Shown here: piece after piece, positions 13,996 through 22,285 of the stretch
How the letters are laid out: each line of letters starts with the position of its first letter
Position numbering within the stretch: position 1 is the first letter of the stretch
Assembly (NCBI GenBank): GCA_030017475.1
Contig: JASEIO010000020.1
Span: forward strand, 1 to 25,974
Length of the DNA: 25,974 bases
Direction: 5' to 3'
Source: a bacterium
GTDB lineage: Bacteria; UBA9089; JASEIO01
Position numbers and translations under genes: made by a program
The notes under the pieces: generated by a model
The model's database searches: none
Seen by the model: the letters and a program-made list of their open reading frames with translations, nothing else
Told to the model about the DNA's origin: nothing

Positions 13996-16413
13996 ATGCC
14001 TATAAAGATAATTGGCTTTGTTTTGTATCTGCTTCTTATCAACATCTCCTTTGCCTTAGATCCATCCTCTTTATATAACCAAGCAACCGAAGCCTTTTTA
14101 AATAGAAATTATGATCAGGCATGTAATCTGTATGAAAGGTATTTAGCCTTTTTCCCAAATGAAGAACGTGCTTTAGAGGCAAAGTATTATAAGGCTGAAT
14201 GCCTTTACAAACTTGGAAAGCCAGATCAAGCCATTCCTTACTATAGAAAGGTAAGTATCTCTTCCCCTGGAACGGAATTAGCAAGAAAGGCACAAAATAG
14301 GATTGGGGATTGTTATGAAAAGCAAGATAAACTTGTCCAGGCAATCAAGGCCTATCAAGAGGTGGTTACGAAATATCCAGATACTCCGGAGGCTCAATAT
14401 GCTGCATATTGTATTTTATGGTGCCGTTCCTTAGGTAAATTGGAAGAAAAGCCTCTGCAAGAGAAAAAGGAGATCATCACTCCACCTAAAAAAGGGGAAT
14501 CAACCGAAAGGGCACAAATCAATTTAGCCAAAAGTCTTTTTGATGCTAAAGAGTATGAAAAGGCAAGGCTTGAATTCCATAATTTCTTCCGCCTCTTTCC
14601 AAAATCGGAATTTTTGCCATATTGTCAGCTTAAAATTGCAGAGTGCTGGTACTATCAAGGTATGTATAAAGAAGCCGTAGAGGCCTATTCCAAGGTTTTA
14701 AATGAATATCCAAATAGTGACTATATAGATTATGCCCAATATTCACTTGCATTTTGCTATTATCATTTAAAAGACTACCAATCCGCTCTTTCTAATCTTA
14801 GAAGATTAATAGATGAATATCCCGAGAGCAATTATATAGAGAGCGCTAAGCGTGCTATTTTAAAGATTGAAAAGGAGATTTCGAAGCAAAAAGAGAGAGA
14901 GATTTTAGAAATCGCAAAGAGATATTATGAACAAGGAGATTTACAACATGCAATAGAAGAGTTTCAAAAGGTGCCTAAAGAAAGCACCTTCTATCAATTT
15001 GCAGAGGATGCTATCGGTAAGATTAAAAAAGAGGTGGCAGAGCAGTTATTTAATCAGGGAAATAGGTATTATAATGAAGGGAAATTGGAAAGGGCTTTGC
15101 AATCATTCCAAAGATTAACCTCTGAATATAAAGATACCCCTTTTTATGAGAAGGCTCGTCAACTTGAGCAAAGGTTAATGGATTTAATTAATAAACGAGC
15201 AAAGGAGGAATACAATAAAGCAGAGGAGCTTTACATTAAGCAAGAGTACAATGAGGCACTCCCTCTCTTTCGTAAAGTGATAGCTGATTTTCCCGGATCT
15301 CCATATGCTGAATTGGCAGAAGATGCAATTCAGAAGATTGTAGCTACGTTTATCAATCAGGAAGCCAAACAGATCTTTGATAAGGCATCAAGGTTTTATG
15401 AAAATGGCAACTTTGACCTTGCCAGATCTGAATTTGAAAGGATTATATCTGATTATCCCACAAGTAAATATCGAGATGAGGCAAGAGATAAAATCTCAAA
15501 AATATTAACTATGAAAGAAAATGAACAGGCTGATTCTCTTTATAACCAGGCAATATCTCATATAGAAAAGAAGGAGTATGAAAAGGCTATTGAGGTGTTA
15601 GAGAAGATCATTCTTACCTTTCCTCATTCTGACTACATTACCCTTTCCAATGAAAGGATAAATGAGGCAAAGAATAAACTGCTTGATGAAAGAGCGAAGA
15701 TTCAGTATGATATTGGAGAAAGATATTACAAGTTAGGGGATTATAAACGAGCTATCATTGAATTTAAGCAGGTTAAAGAAAGGTATCCTGGCTCAAGCTA
15801 CGTCTCTCAAGCTGAAAATGGAATAAAGAAGGCGTCTTCTCATATACTGGAGAAAGATGCTGAAAGATTGTACCAAAAAGGGATGGATTATTATAAACAA
15901 GAAGATTTTGACATGGCTCGGAACCAATTTCAGATATTACTTGCCCAATTTCCAGAAAGTAGATATGCAGAGGCAGCAAAGGAGGTTCTAAAAGGGATAT
16001 ACGAGCATATTGAGTCCAAAGAGGCAGGGGATATCTATAAAAAAGGAAAGAGCCTGCAGGACATGAAAGATTATCGCAAGGCATTACATTATTATGATGA
16101 GATATTGAAAGAATATCCTGAATCAGAATTTGCAAGTAAGGCCCAATATGCTAAGGGTGAATGCTTCTATGCAGTCTCTGACTACTTAAGGGCAAAGGTA
16201 GAATGGGAGAAATGCATAGAAAATTTCCCAAATTCCCCCATTTTACCCGATACCCTGTACCATCTGGGTGATGTCTATGTAATATTAGGTGAGTGGAAAA
16301 AGGCAAGGGATACATATAGCACGCTTATAAGAGATTATCCAGATAGCCCTTATGCCAAAGGAGAATTGGCAGAACTTATAAATGAAAGGATTAAATACGT
16401 TGGCACGAAATAG
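13996..16413 (+). CDS. Large exported TPR-repeat protein
   Basis: An 805-residue protein with an N-terminal signal peptide (hydrophobic IIGFVLYLLLINISFA, cleavage likely near residue 20). The rest is a run of tetratricopeptide repeats of about 35-40 residues. The recurring pattern is a YxxG/KxYxxA helix, then FxxVxxxYPxSxYxxxA, seen for example around 25-65, 165-205, 205-245, 355-395, 530-570 and 690-730. I count roughly fifteen to eighteen units, some degenerate. Such proteins act as scaffolds in the periplasm or at the outer membrane, like YbgF/BamD-type TPRs. No enzymatic domain is present. The ATG follows tRNA-Gly by 19 bases, with only a weak GAGAG ribosome site. The neighbours are envelope proteins. 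Confidence 0.92.
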   Translation: MPIKIIGFVLYLLLINISFALDPSSLYNQATEAFLNRNYDQACNLYERYLAFFPNEERALEAKYYKAECLYKLGKPDQAIPYYRKVSISSPGTELARKAQNRIGDCYEKQDKLVQAIKAYQEVVTKYPDTPEAQYAAYCILWCRSLGKLEEKPLQEKKEIITPPKKGESTERAQINLAKSLFDAKEYEKARLEFHNFFRLFPKSEFLPYCQLKIAECWYYQGMYKEAVEAYSKVLNEYPNSDYIDYAQYSLAFCYYHLKDYQSALSNLRRLIDEYPESNYIESAKRAILKIEKEISKQKEREILEIAKRYYEQGDLQHAIEEFQKVPKESTFYQFAEDAIGKIKKEVAEQLFNQGNRYYNEGKLERALQSFQRLTSEYKDTPFYEKARQLEQRLMDLINKRAKEEYNKAEELYIKQEYNEALPLFRKVIADFPGSPYAELAEDAIQKIVATFINQEAKQIFDKASRFYENGNFDLARSEFERIISDYPTSKYRDEARDKISKILTMKENEQADSLYNQAISHIEKKEYEKAIEVLEKIILTFPHSDYITLSNERINEAKNKLLDERAKIQYDIGERYYKLGDYKRAIIEFKQVKERYPGSSYVSQAENGIKKASSHILEKDAERLYQKGMDYYKQEDFDMARNQFQILLAQFPESRYAEAAKEVLKGIYEHIESKEAGDIYKKGKSLQDMKDYRKALHYYDEILKEYPESEFASKAQYAKGECFYAVSDYLRAKVEWEKCIENFPNSPILPDTLYHLGDVYVILGEWKKARDTYSTLIRDYPDSPYAKGELAELINERIKYVGTK

Positions 16414-16516
16414 TCAATGGGACACAGATTGCGCTGAGTAGCAGGATATTTAAAACCTGATACTCATTCCGAAATGACCAAAATCTTACTTCGTAAGACT
16501 CTCGTTTTGCTCGAAT

Positions 16517-16630
16517 TCAGATATCGTTTATAGGTGCATCTTCTGCACCTTCGATAGACAGCCTTATATCAGAGGGACTACCTCCTGGCTTAACTACGAA
16601 CACCTTCTCTACCTTCTTTGCTGCTGGAAG
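16517..16630 (-). pseudogene. Relic of an SBBP/DUF7948-type beta-propeller protein
   Basis: A minus-strand frame reads KVEKVFVVKPGGSPSDIRLS then IEGAEDAPIND and meets a TGA at 16517. This resembles the DFVVxPGADPSxIRLxFEGA motif of large secreted SBBP-repeat proteins. No start, no ribosome site and no repeats remain, so it is a fragment of a much larger gene. The rest of 16414-16678 holds two short inverted repeats (near 16484 and 16532) and nothing else I recognise. Confidence 0.5.
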
Positions 16631-16678
16631 ATGAATTTGTGATAGTTGTTGGATGTCTTGGAGACAAAATAAAAGTAA

Positions 16679-17962
16679 ATGAAGAGGCCCTTTCTACTCA
16701 CTGCTTACTGCTTATTATTTACTATTCTTCTCCTTGTGAAAGAGGCTACATCGGGCGAAATAAGAGTGGCTATTTTAGATTTTCAAGATAAAGGCTCAAC
16801 ACCCTCACCCCAAACAAAGGAAAGGGTCTATAGAATATTTGAAGACCTATTTTCAAAACTAGATTCTGAGATAGTGGAAAAGGGACTGGTTACCTCTGTT
16901 CAAAAAGGTGTAGAAGAGGTGACCTTAGGTATAGCTAAAATAATGGGAAGAGTAATAGAGGCAGATTTAGTGGTTATGGGAGATTATAAGATTGAAAAAG
17001 GGGTTTTATCTATTAATAGTTATTTCATTGATACAGGCAAAAAAGACCTTAAAGATATGGATGAGGAAATAATCCGCCAAATCAGGGAAATGGGGATAAA
17101 GGAGTTTAATGTCGGGTCAGATGAGATTGCCTTTCTAAATATTAGCATGGTTCTTGGAGAAGAAAAAGAGGAGGGGAAAATCCTACCATTCGGTGCAGAA
17201 GAGACTTATCTTTTTATTACCTCAAGGCCTGGAAATGCAAAGATATATATAAATGATAAATTGCGAGGACTTACTCCGCAAGCCTTTACAGACATTCCGC
17301 CTTCAGTTTATAGAATAAGATTAGTGAAAGATGGATTAAAAAAGGAGCAGACAATCATCTTAAAAAAGGGAGATAGAATAAGATTAGATATTGACTTATA
17401 CGACCAAATCCCTATATCCTTTCCTATCTTTAAAAAAGTAGCTTCGGTAAAATTGTTTGTTATTGAAACGCCATATACGATCTCTAAAGGTAAATATCAT
17501 GTGAGTATTGATTACCCTGAGATACTCATTCTTAGATATGGTGTTTTAAAAGAAGGGATAGAAATAAGAATTCAAGGGTTAGGTATGGGAGTTAAATATA
17601 AATGGAAATGGCTTGGGTTTTCACTTCTTTACAAGACACGTAATTTAAGAGAATCTAAGGAAGGACGTACCTTAGATACAGATATCGTTTTTACCCACTC
17701 TGTGGATACACCTTTAGGAATATTTGACCTTTACAGTGGATTTGGCTATCGATTTCTTAATGATACGGGATTAAGATGTTTCATAGGATTTGAGACCTAT
17801 TTCTTGCCAGAGGCAAAACTTCTTATGGAATATGATAGATATGAAGGTGGAGCAGTAGGATTCCGCTATCCATTACCTTATAACCTAAGGCTTACCTTAG
17901 GTCTTGGGCTTACCTCTACAGGTAAGGCAAGATATGATGGTAATTTATCCTATCACAATTAA
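16679..17962 (+). CDS. PEGA-domain protein with probable C-terminal outer-membrane barrel
   Basis: This 427-residue protein has a signal peptide (hydrophobic residues 5-20, cleavage near SG/E). It then carries an N-terminal alpha/beta domain starting EIRVAILDFQDKG, similar to the CsgG/TolB-N-like domains that open many envelope proteins. A PEGA domain spans about 177-241 (ETYLFITSRPGNAKIYINDK, LRGLTPQAFTDIPPSVYRIRL). From ~250 the sequence alternates in amphipathic strands (VKYKWKWLGFSLLYKTRN, IFDLYSGFGYRFLNDTG, FRYPLPYNLRLTLGLGLTS), suggesting a small beta-barrel. The barrel does not end in an aromatic residue (ends SYHN), so its insertion signal is atypical. No clear ribosome site precedes the ATG. 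A role in the outer membrane is inferred. Confidence 0.8.
   Translation: MKRPFLLTAYCLLFTILLLVKEATSGEIRVAILDFQDKGSTPSPQTKERVYRIFEDLFSKLDSEIVEKGLVTSVQKGVEEVTLGIAKIMGRVIEADLVVMGDYKIEKGVLSINSYFIDTGKKDLKDMDEEIIRQIREMGIKEFNVGSDEIAFLNISMVLGEEKEEGKILPFGAEETYLFITSRPGNAKIYINDKLRGLTPQAFTDIPPSVYRIRLVKDGLKKEQTIILKKGDRIRLDIDLYDQIPISFPIFKKVASVKLFVIETPYTISKGKYHVSIDYPEILILRYGVLKEGIEIRIQGLGMGVKYKWKWLGFSLLYKTRNLRESKEGRTLDTDIVFTHSVDTPLGIFDLYSGFGYRFLNDTGLRCFIGFETYFLPEAKLLMEYDRYEGGAVGFRYPLPYNLRLTLGLGLTSTGKARYDGNLSYHN
16694..16728 (+). repeat. Period-7 tandem repeat within the signal-peptide coding region
   Basis: Five consecutive heptads CTACTCA, CTGCTTA, CTGCTTA, TTATTTA, CTATTCT encode the hydrophobic core LLTAYCLLFTIL of the PEGA protein signal peptide. 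Confidence 0.8.
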
Positions 17963-18077
17963 CATCCTTCAACTTGTGATTCCTCATGTGTTTTTGGCTA
18001 ATTACTTGCATTTCTAATAAAGCCTCTCCTCCTGATACAAACAATTTCTGGTTATTACGGCATAATTAAAAATAATG

Positions 18078-18106
18078 TTGACATAGGAATGTAAATGAAA
18101 TATAAT
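18078..18106 (+). promoter_or_regulatory. Perfect consensus sigma-70 promoter
   Basis: TTGACA (18078-18083), 17 bases, then TATAAT (18101-18106). Transcription should start near 18113, just before the ribosome site GGAGGT (18115-18120) of the gene at 18125. From 17963 to 18077 I see no gene. Confidence 0.88.
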
Positions 18107-18124
18107 GAATTTTGGAGGTAGGGC

Positions 18125-18538
18125 GTGAGCGATATCTATAAGATTGTCTTGATTTTAGCCTTACTTTTAACCCCTTCATTTACCAAAACCAAGGTTGTTA
18201 ATGTTATAGTCCCGAGGGTCCAATCTTCGGATGGAATCTTGGAAGAAAAGGCTAAAATCCCAGAGGATTTTGTGTCATTAGAGGGAGCGGTCATTGGCAG
18301 AGAAGGAGATTTGGTAGTTATTAATTTGGGAGAAAAACACGGAGTAAGAAAGGACATGCGCCTTTTTGTGTACAAAATTACAGGACTCGCAAGAGATGAA
18401 GCTAAAAATATTATAGGTATGGAGCGCATACCTATTGGCGTGTTTAAAATTGACAAATTGGAAGATGAAACCTCGATGGGTTCTATTCAAATATCCTCTT
18501 TCCCAGTTGAAATAGGGGATTTGGTAGGAACAAGATAA
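18125..18538 (+). CDS. Exported FlgT-C-like domain protein
   Basis: A 137-residue protein starting with GTG at 18125, with GGAGGT at good spacing. Hydrophobic residues 5-18 (IYKIVLILALLLTP) form a signal peptide. The mature part (about 55-135) resembles the FlgT C-terminal SH3-like domain: GAVIGREGDLVVINLGEKHG, VRKDMRLFVYKI, then PIGVFKIDKLEDETSMG and IGDLVGTR. Such domains occur in outer-membrane-associated proteins and do not by themselves imply flagella; no flagellar gene is in the window. It is driven by the perfect promoter just upstream and followed after 4 bases by the NHL-TPR lipoprotein. Confidence 0.8.
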   Translation: MSDIYKIVLILALLLTPSFTKTKVVNVIVPRVQSSDGILEEKAKIPEDFVSLEGAVIGREGDLVVINLGEKHGVRKDMRLFVYKITGLARDEAKNIIGMERIPIGVFKIDKLEDETSMGSIQISSFPVEIGDLVGTR

Positions 18539-18542
18539 AGAA

Positions 18543-19799
18543 ATGGTTTGTTTGTCGGCTATTAAACCTTTAAAAAAGTTTCTAATTCACTCTTTACTAC
18601 TTATTACTTACTACTTACTACCTCCCACCTATTTAACAGGTTGCACGAACCTTTTCTACATATCCTCCATCTCCACTGGGGAAGAAAATATATCTGGCTA
18701 TAAATCAAGTCTTGTTATAGATGGATTTAAGAATCCACAGGATTTGTGTGTTTCTGATAAAGGATATATCTATGTAACCGATACTGGTAATCAGGAAATC
18801 AAGAAATTTAATCGAGATGGTGAGCTTATTATGACAATAAAATCCGAGCATGAATGGCTAACAGGGATTACTTGTTCTAAAAGATATCTATATGTTATTG
18901 ATCGTAATACCAATACAGTCAATAGATATACAAAGGACGGGGAATTCTTAAATAAGGTGTATTCTGTACAAAAAGGCAGGCAAGAACCTTCTCAGCTTAA
19001 TGATATAGCGGTAACTCCGGACAATAAGACTATCTATGTAGTAGAGGGTGATCGGGCAATTACTATTTCTTCAGGATATCTCTATTTAGTGAGTCCCTCA
19101 AGGATTCAAAAATTTAGATTACCTGATTTGGAACAGGTATTAACATTCGGCTCTTTTGGTACGGAGGAGGGTGAATTTCGCTGCCCTCAAGGAATTGCCG
19201 TGGATAAATCTGGCAATATTTTCGTGGCAGATACCATGAACAATAGGATTCAAAAATTTGATAAAAACGGTGTCTTTATTACATGTTTCAATGGATTGCA
19301 TCATCCTATGGGTATTTCGGTCAATAAGACAGGGGAAGTATGGGTTGTAGAACATGGAGGAGATAGGATTCAAAAGCTTCGACCATTGGTAAATGTAGTA
19401 TTTCCAAAGGTAGAAACGATAAATTATGAATGGATATATAACAGGGCAAGGCAATTTCAAACGATAGGTAAATATCATCAAGCTATAGCCTTTTACGAAA
19501 GATGTATCGATATGGGAAGAGATTCATCCCTTGCCCCAAAGGCCTGCTTTCTGATTGGAGAGTGTTATAGATCGCTCAATGACTTTGAGAGTGCACTTAT
19601 TTCCTATGATAAGGTTATAAACAATTATTCAAAAAGTGCGTACGTTCCATGCTCTTTATTGAAAAAGGGAGAAATGGCTTATAAATTAAAACTTTTGGAG
19701 GTTGCCATTAAGTCCTATAAACAATTGATTGATAATTACCCAAAAACATATCAAGCAGAGATTGCTAAAAAGAGGCTAATTATACTCAAATCCCAATAA
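18543..19799 (+). CDS. NHL-repeat and TPR lipoprotein
   Basis: A 418-residue predicted lipoprotein: hydrophobic region, then lipobox LTGC with C34. Residues ~50-275 form NHL-type beta-propeller blades (FKNPQDLCVSDKGYIYVTDT, FRCPQGIAVDKSGNIFVADT, NNRIQKF, HHPMGISVNKTGEVWVVEHG). Residues ~285-415 hold about three TPR units (YNRARQFQTIGKYHQAIAFY, CFLIGECYRSLNDFESALIS, YKLKLLEVAIKSYKQLI). It is likely anchored to a membrane and exposed in the periplasm as a binding scaffold. The ATG at 18543 has no clear ribosome site, so coupling to the preceding gene is probable. The signal region is built of period-7 repeats. Confidence 0.88.
   Translation: MVCLSAIKPLKKFLIHSLLLITYYLLPPTYLTGCTNLFYISSISTGEENISGYKSSLVIDGFKNPQDLCVSDKGYIYVTDTGNQEIKKFNRDGELIMTIKSEHEWLTGITCSKRYLYVIDRNTNTVNRYTKDGEFLNKVYSVQKGRQEPSQLNDIAVTPDNKTIYVVEGDRAITISSGYLYLVSPSRIQKFRLPDLEQVLTFGSFGTEEGEFRCPQGIAVDKSGNIFVADTMNNRIQKFDKNGVFITCFNGLHHPMGISVNKTGEVWVVEHGGDRIQKLRPLVNVVFPKVETINYEWIYNRARQFQTIGKYHQAIAFYERCIDMGRDSSLAPKACFLIGECYRSLNDFESALISYDKVINNYSKSAYVPCSLLKKGEMAYKLKLLEVAIKSYKQLIDNYPKTYQAEIAKKRLIILKSQ
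18590..18631 (+). repeat. Period-7 tandem repeat within the lipoprotein signal region
   Basis: Six heptads, CTCTTTA, CTACTTA, TTACTTA, CTACTTA, CTACCTC, CCACCTA, run through the region coding for HSLLLITYYLLPPTY just before the lipobox. Same unit type and orientation as the repeat at 16694-16728. Confidence 0.85.
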
Positions 19800-19856
19800 T
19801 AGATGTAAAAGGGAATAAAGGATTATTGAAAAAGATAAGTTACAAGGGGTATTAAA

Positions 19857-20786
19857 TTGAGAGTATTGGTCACAGGAGGAGCAGGTTTTATTGGCAGTCA
19901 TTTATGTGATCTATTATTGCGGAAAGGCCATAGGGTGATCTGTATGGATAACCTAATTACGGGAAGCATGGCTAATATAAGTCATATTAAATCAGAGGAG
20001 TTCCAGTTTTATAAACATGATGTCTCAGAATATATAGAGGTGGAAGATAGACTTGATTATATTCTCCACTTTGCCTCCCCTGCCTCACCCATTGACTATT
20101 TAAGACTTCCTATTCAGACCTTGAAGGTTGGTGCCTTAGGGACACATAAAACATTAGGCTTAGCAAAGAAGAAGAGAGCTTCCTACCTCTTAGCTTCCAG
20201 CTCAGAGATTTATGGAGATCCTTTGGTCAATCCACAGCATGAGGATTATTGTGGAAATGTGGATCCAATTGGACCAAGAGGGGTGTATGATGAGGCAAAG
20301 CGTTTTGCTGAAGCAATGGTTATGGCTTATCATAGGGTTCATGGAGTAGATACCCGAATTGTCCGAATATTCAATACCTATGGCGAAAGGATGAAAATAG
20401 ATGATGGTCGAGCAGTCCCTACCTTTATCTATCAGGCATTGCTCGGAAAACCAATAACTGTTTTTGGCGATGGAAGTCAAACCAGGAGTCTTTGCTATAT
20501 CACGGATACGATTGAGGGAATATATAAGCTTATCTGTTCAAACATCAATGACCCTATAAATATTGGTTCAGAAGAGGAGATAACCATCTTAGAGTTAGCT
20601 GAAAGGATAATCAAACTCACCCGATCGAAAAGTAAGATTGTGCATAACCCATTACCTGTGGACGATCCCAAAGTGAGACGACCGGATATTACCAAAGCGA
20701 AAAGGCTTCTTCAGTGGGAAGTAAAGGTATCCCTTGATGATGGGTTACGTATGACCATTGACTGGTTCAAGAATCTTAGCAAGTAG
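19857..20786 (+). CDS. NAD-dependent nucleotide-sugar epimerase/dehydratase, UDP-glucuronate decarboxylase-like
   Basis: A 309-residue extended short-chain dehydrogenase. The NAD loop is GGAGFIG (7-13), the [11 protein letters not shown] motif at 71-81 is typical of UDP-glucuronate decarboxylases (UXS), and the catalytic pair is Y144-K148 in VYDEAK, with S114-S116 nearby. UXS enzymes make UDP-xylose; dTDP-glucose 4,6-dehydratases are the close alternative. The UXS signature usually reads SCYDEGKR, whereas here it is GVYDEAKR, so the substrate may differ. It starts with TTG at 19857 after AAGGGG with 7-base spacing. The last codons and stop lie in the P1 helix of RNase P RNA. It groups with the oxidoreductase and acyltransferase downstream in making surface sugars. 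Confidence 0.88.
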   Translation: MRVLVTGGAGFIGSHLCDLLLRKGHRVICMDNLITGSMANISHIKSEEFQFYKHDVSEYIEVEDRLDYILHFASPASPIDYLRLPIQTLKVGALGTHKTLGLAKKKRASYLLASSSEIYGDPLVNPQHEDYCGNVDPIGPRGVYDEAKRFAEAMVMAYHRVHGVDTRIVRIFNTYGERMKIDDGRAVPTFIYQALLGKPITVFGDGSQTRSLCYITDTIEGIYKLICSNINDPINIGSEEEITILELAERIIKLTRSKSKIVHNPLPVDDPKVRRPDITKAKRLLQWEVKVSLDDGLRMTIDWFKNLSK

Positions 20787-21136
20787 ACCAGGTGATCGGG
20801 TCCTTGACATCTTTTTGTGTCGAGGATCAGGAAAGTCTGAGCTCCATAGGGCAGGGTGCTTGGTAACACCAAGTGGGAGTGATCCTAAGGAAAGTGCCAC
20901 AGAAAGGGAGACTACCGAAGGCGAAGTTTAGCCAGGTAAAGGTGAAAAGGTGAGGTAAGAGCTCACCAGAAGACTGGGTGACCAGTTTTGCTTGGTAAAC
21001 CCCACCTGGAGAAAGACCAAATAGGAGAGGGAGTTGCCCGCTCAATCCTCTCGGGTGGGTTGCTTGAGACATATGGTAACATATGTCCCAGATAGATGAT
21101 CACCAAATACAGAACTCGGCTTATGGTCTACTTGCT
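20778..21136 (+). ncRNA. rnpB: RNase P RNA, class A
   Basis: The catalytic RNA of RNase P. Conserved blocks are present in order: GGAAAGTCTGAGCTCC (P4 5' strand, CRI), ATAGGGCAGGGTGCTTGG..AACACC, GGAAAGTGCCACAGAAA, GGTGAGGTAAGAGCTCACC, TTGGTAAACCCCACC (L15 site for tRNA 3' ends), AAGACCAAATAGG, GGGTTGCTTGAG, and ACAGAACTCGGCTTAT (P4 3' strand). P4 shows a compensatory change from the common GGG/CCC to GAG/CTC. P2 pairs 20791-20797 with 21098-21104. P1 pairs 20778-20789 with 21125-21136 over 12 bp. The 5' strand of P1 includes the end of the preceding coding region. The spacer 21137-21271 shows no gene. Confidence 0.97.
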
Positions 21137-21271
21137 ATCTTATCAAAGAAGATTAACTACAGAGAAAAATTTTAAAGAAGCGTCTATCAGAAGAAGGCTT
21201 GGCTTAATTTTGGGAGGTTTGAAAAATTCCATTTACTGGAAAGCTCAAAGGTCAAAAAAGAGGAGGTTAAA

Positions 21272-22285
21272 GTGGGAATTAATATTGGTGCTATTGGATG
21301 TGGTTATTGGGGTCCAAATTTAATCAGAAACTTTGATGCATTACCTGATTCAAACCTTTTTATGTGTTCAGACTTAGATCAAAGAAGATTAGATTATATT
21401 CTAAGCCTGTATCCACATACTAAGGTAACAAAGGATTATAAACAGATTTTGCACCACCCAAAGGTGGATGCTGTAGTTATTACAACACCTGCCAGAACCC
21501 ACTTCACATTGGCAAAAGAGGCCTTATTAGAAGGGAAGCATGTTTTTGTTGAGAAGCCACTCTCTTTAACCACAAAAGAATGTGAAGAACTCATTTCGCT
21601 ATCTGAAAAAAAAGGCAAGATCTTGATGGTTGGACACCTTCTGATTTACCATCCAGCAGTGAGAAAGATAAAAGGGTTCATTGACCAAGGTGAATTAGGA
21701 GATATTTATTACATTTATACAACACGTGTGAATTTAGGAAGGGTAAAAACCGATGTCAATGCATTATGGAATTTTGGTCCACATGATATATCTGTTATCT
21801 TATATTGGTTAGATGCCTTTCCAATCAGTGTATCTGCTGTTGGAGAAAGTTACTTGCAAGATAAAATAGAAGATGTGGTATTTATTACCTTAAGATTTGA
21901 AAACAAGGTAATTGCTAGTCTTCATATAAGTTGGCTTGATCCAGGAAAGGTAAGAAGAATAACAGTAGTTGGCTCAAAGAAGATGGTGGTATACGATGAT
22001 GTAAATACAGAGGAAAAGGTGAAGGTTTATGACAAAGGTGTAGTAATGAATAAATCCTTTGATAATTTTGGAGAGGCAACTATGACCTTGCGATTTGGCG
22101 ATATCTATTCCCCGAGGATAGATACAAAAGAACCTCTCAAGGTTGAATGCCAGCATTTTTTAGACTGTATCTTAAATAATCAAAGCCCATTAACCAACGG
22201 GTATGAAGGAATGAAGGTAGTGAAAATCTTAGAAAAGGCTTCTATTTCATTAAAAGAAGGGGGGAAGGTGATAGATATTGAATAA
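21272..22285 (+). CDS. Gfo/Idh/MocA-family nucleotide-sugar oxidoreductase
   Basis: A 337-residue NAD(P)-dependent oxidoreductase. The N-terminal Rossmann fold has GAIGCGYWGPNLIRNF, and the family hallmark VFVEKPLSLT follows, then GHLLIYHPAV and the catalytic-region motif NFGPHDISV. It is close in style to WlbA/WbpB 3-dehydrogenases acting on UDP-N-acetyl sugars. The start is GTG at 21272, with AGGAGG about 6 bases upstream. Its stop overlaps the start of the beta-helix acyltransferase, the usual partner in 2,3-diamino sugar synthesis. An aminotransferase for the middle step is not in the window. Confidence 0.9.
   Translation: MGINIGAIGCGYWGPNLIRNFDALPDSNLFMCSDLDQRRLDYILSLYPHTKVTKDYKQILHHPKVDAVVITTPARTHFTLAKEALLEGKHVFVEKPLSLTTKECEELISLSEKKGKILMVGHLLIYHPAVRKIKGFIDQGELGDIYYIYTTRVNLGRVKTDVNALWNFGPHDISVILYWLDAFPISVSAVGESYLQDKIEDVVFITLRFENKVIASLHISWLDPGKVRRITVVGSKKMVVYDDVNTEEKVKVYDKGVVMNKSFDNFGEATMTLRFGDIYSPRIDTKEPLKVECQHFLDCILNNQSPLTNGYEGMKVVKILEKASISLKEGGKVIDIE

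Noticed and set aside
20827-21072. Minus-strand 81-codon frame
   Set aside because: It is fully within RNase P RNA.
21096-21323. Plus-strand 75-codon frame after RNase P RNA
   Set aside because: It starts inside the RNA and overlaps the oxidoreductase in another frame; no family resemblance.
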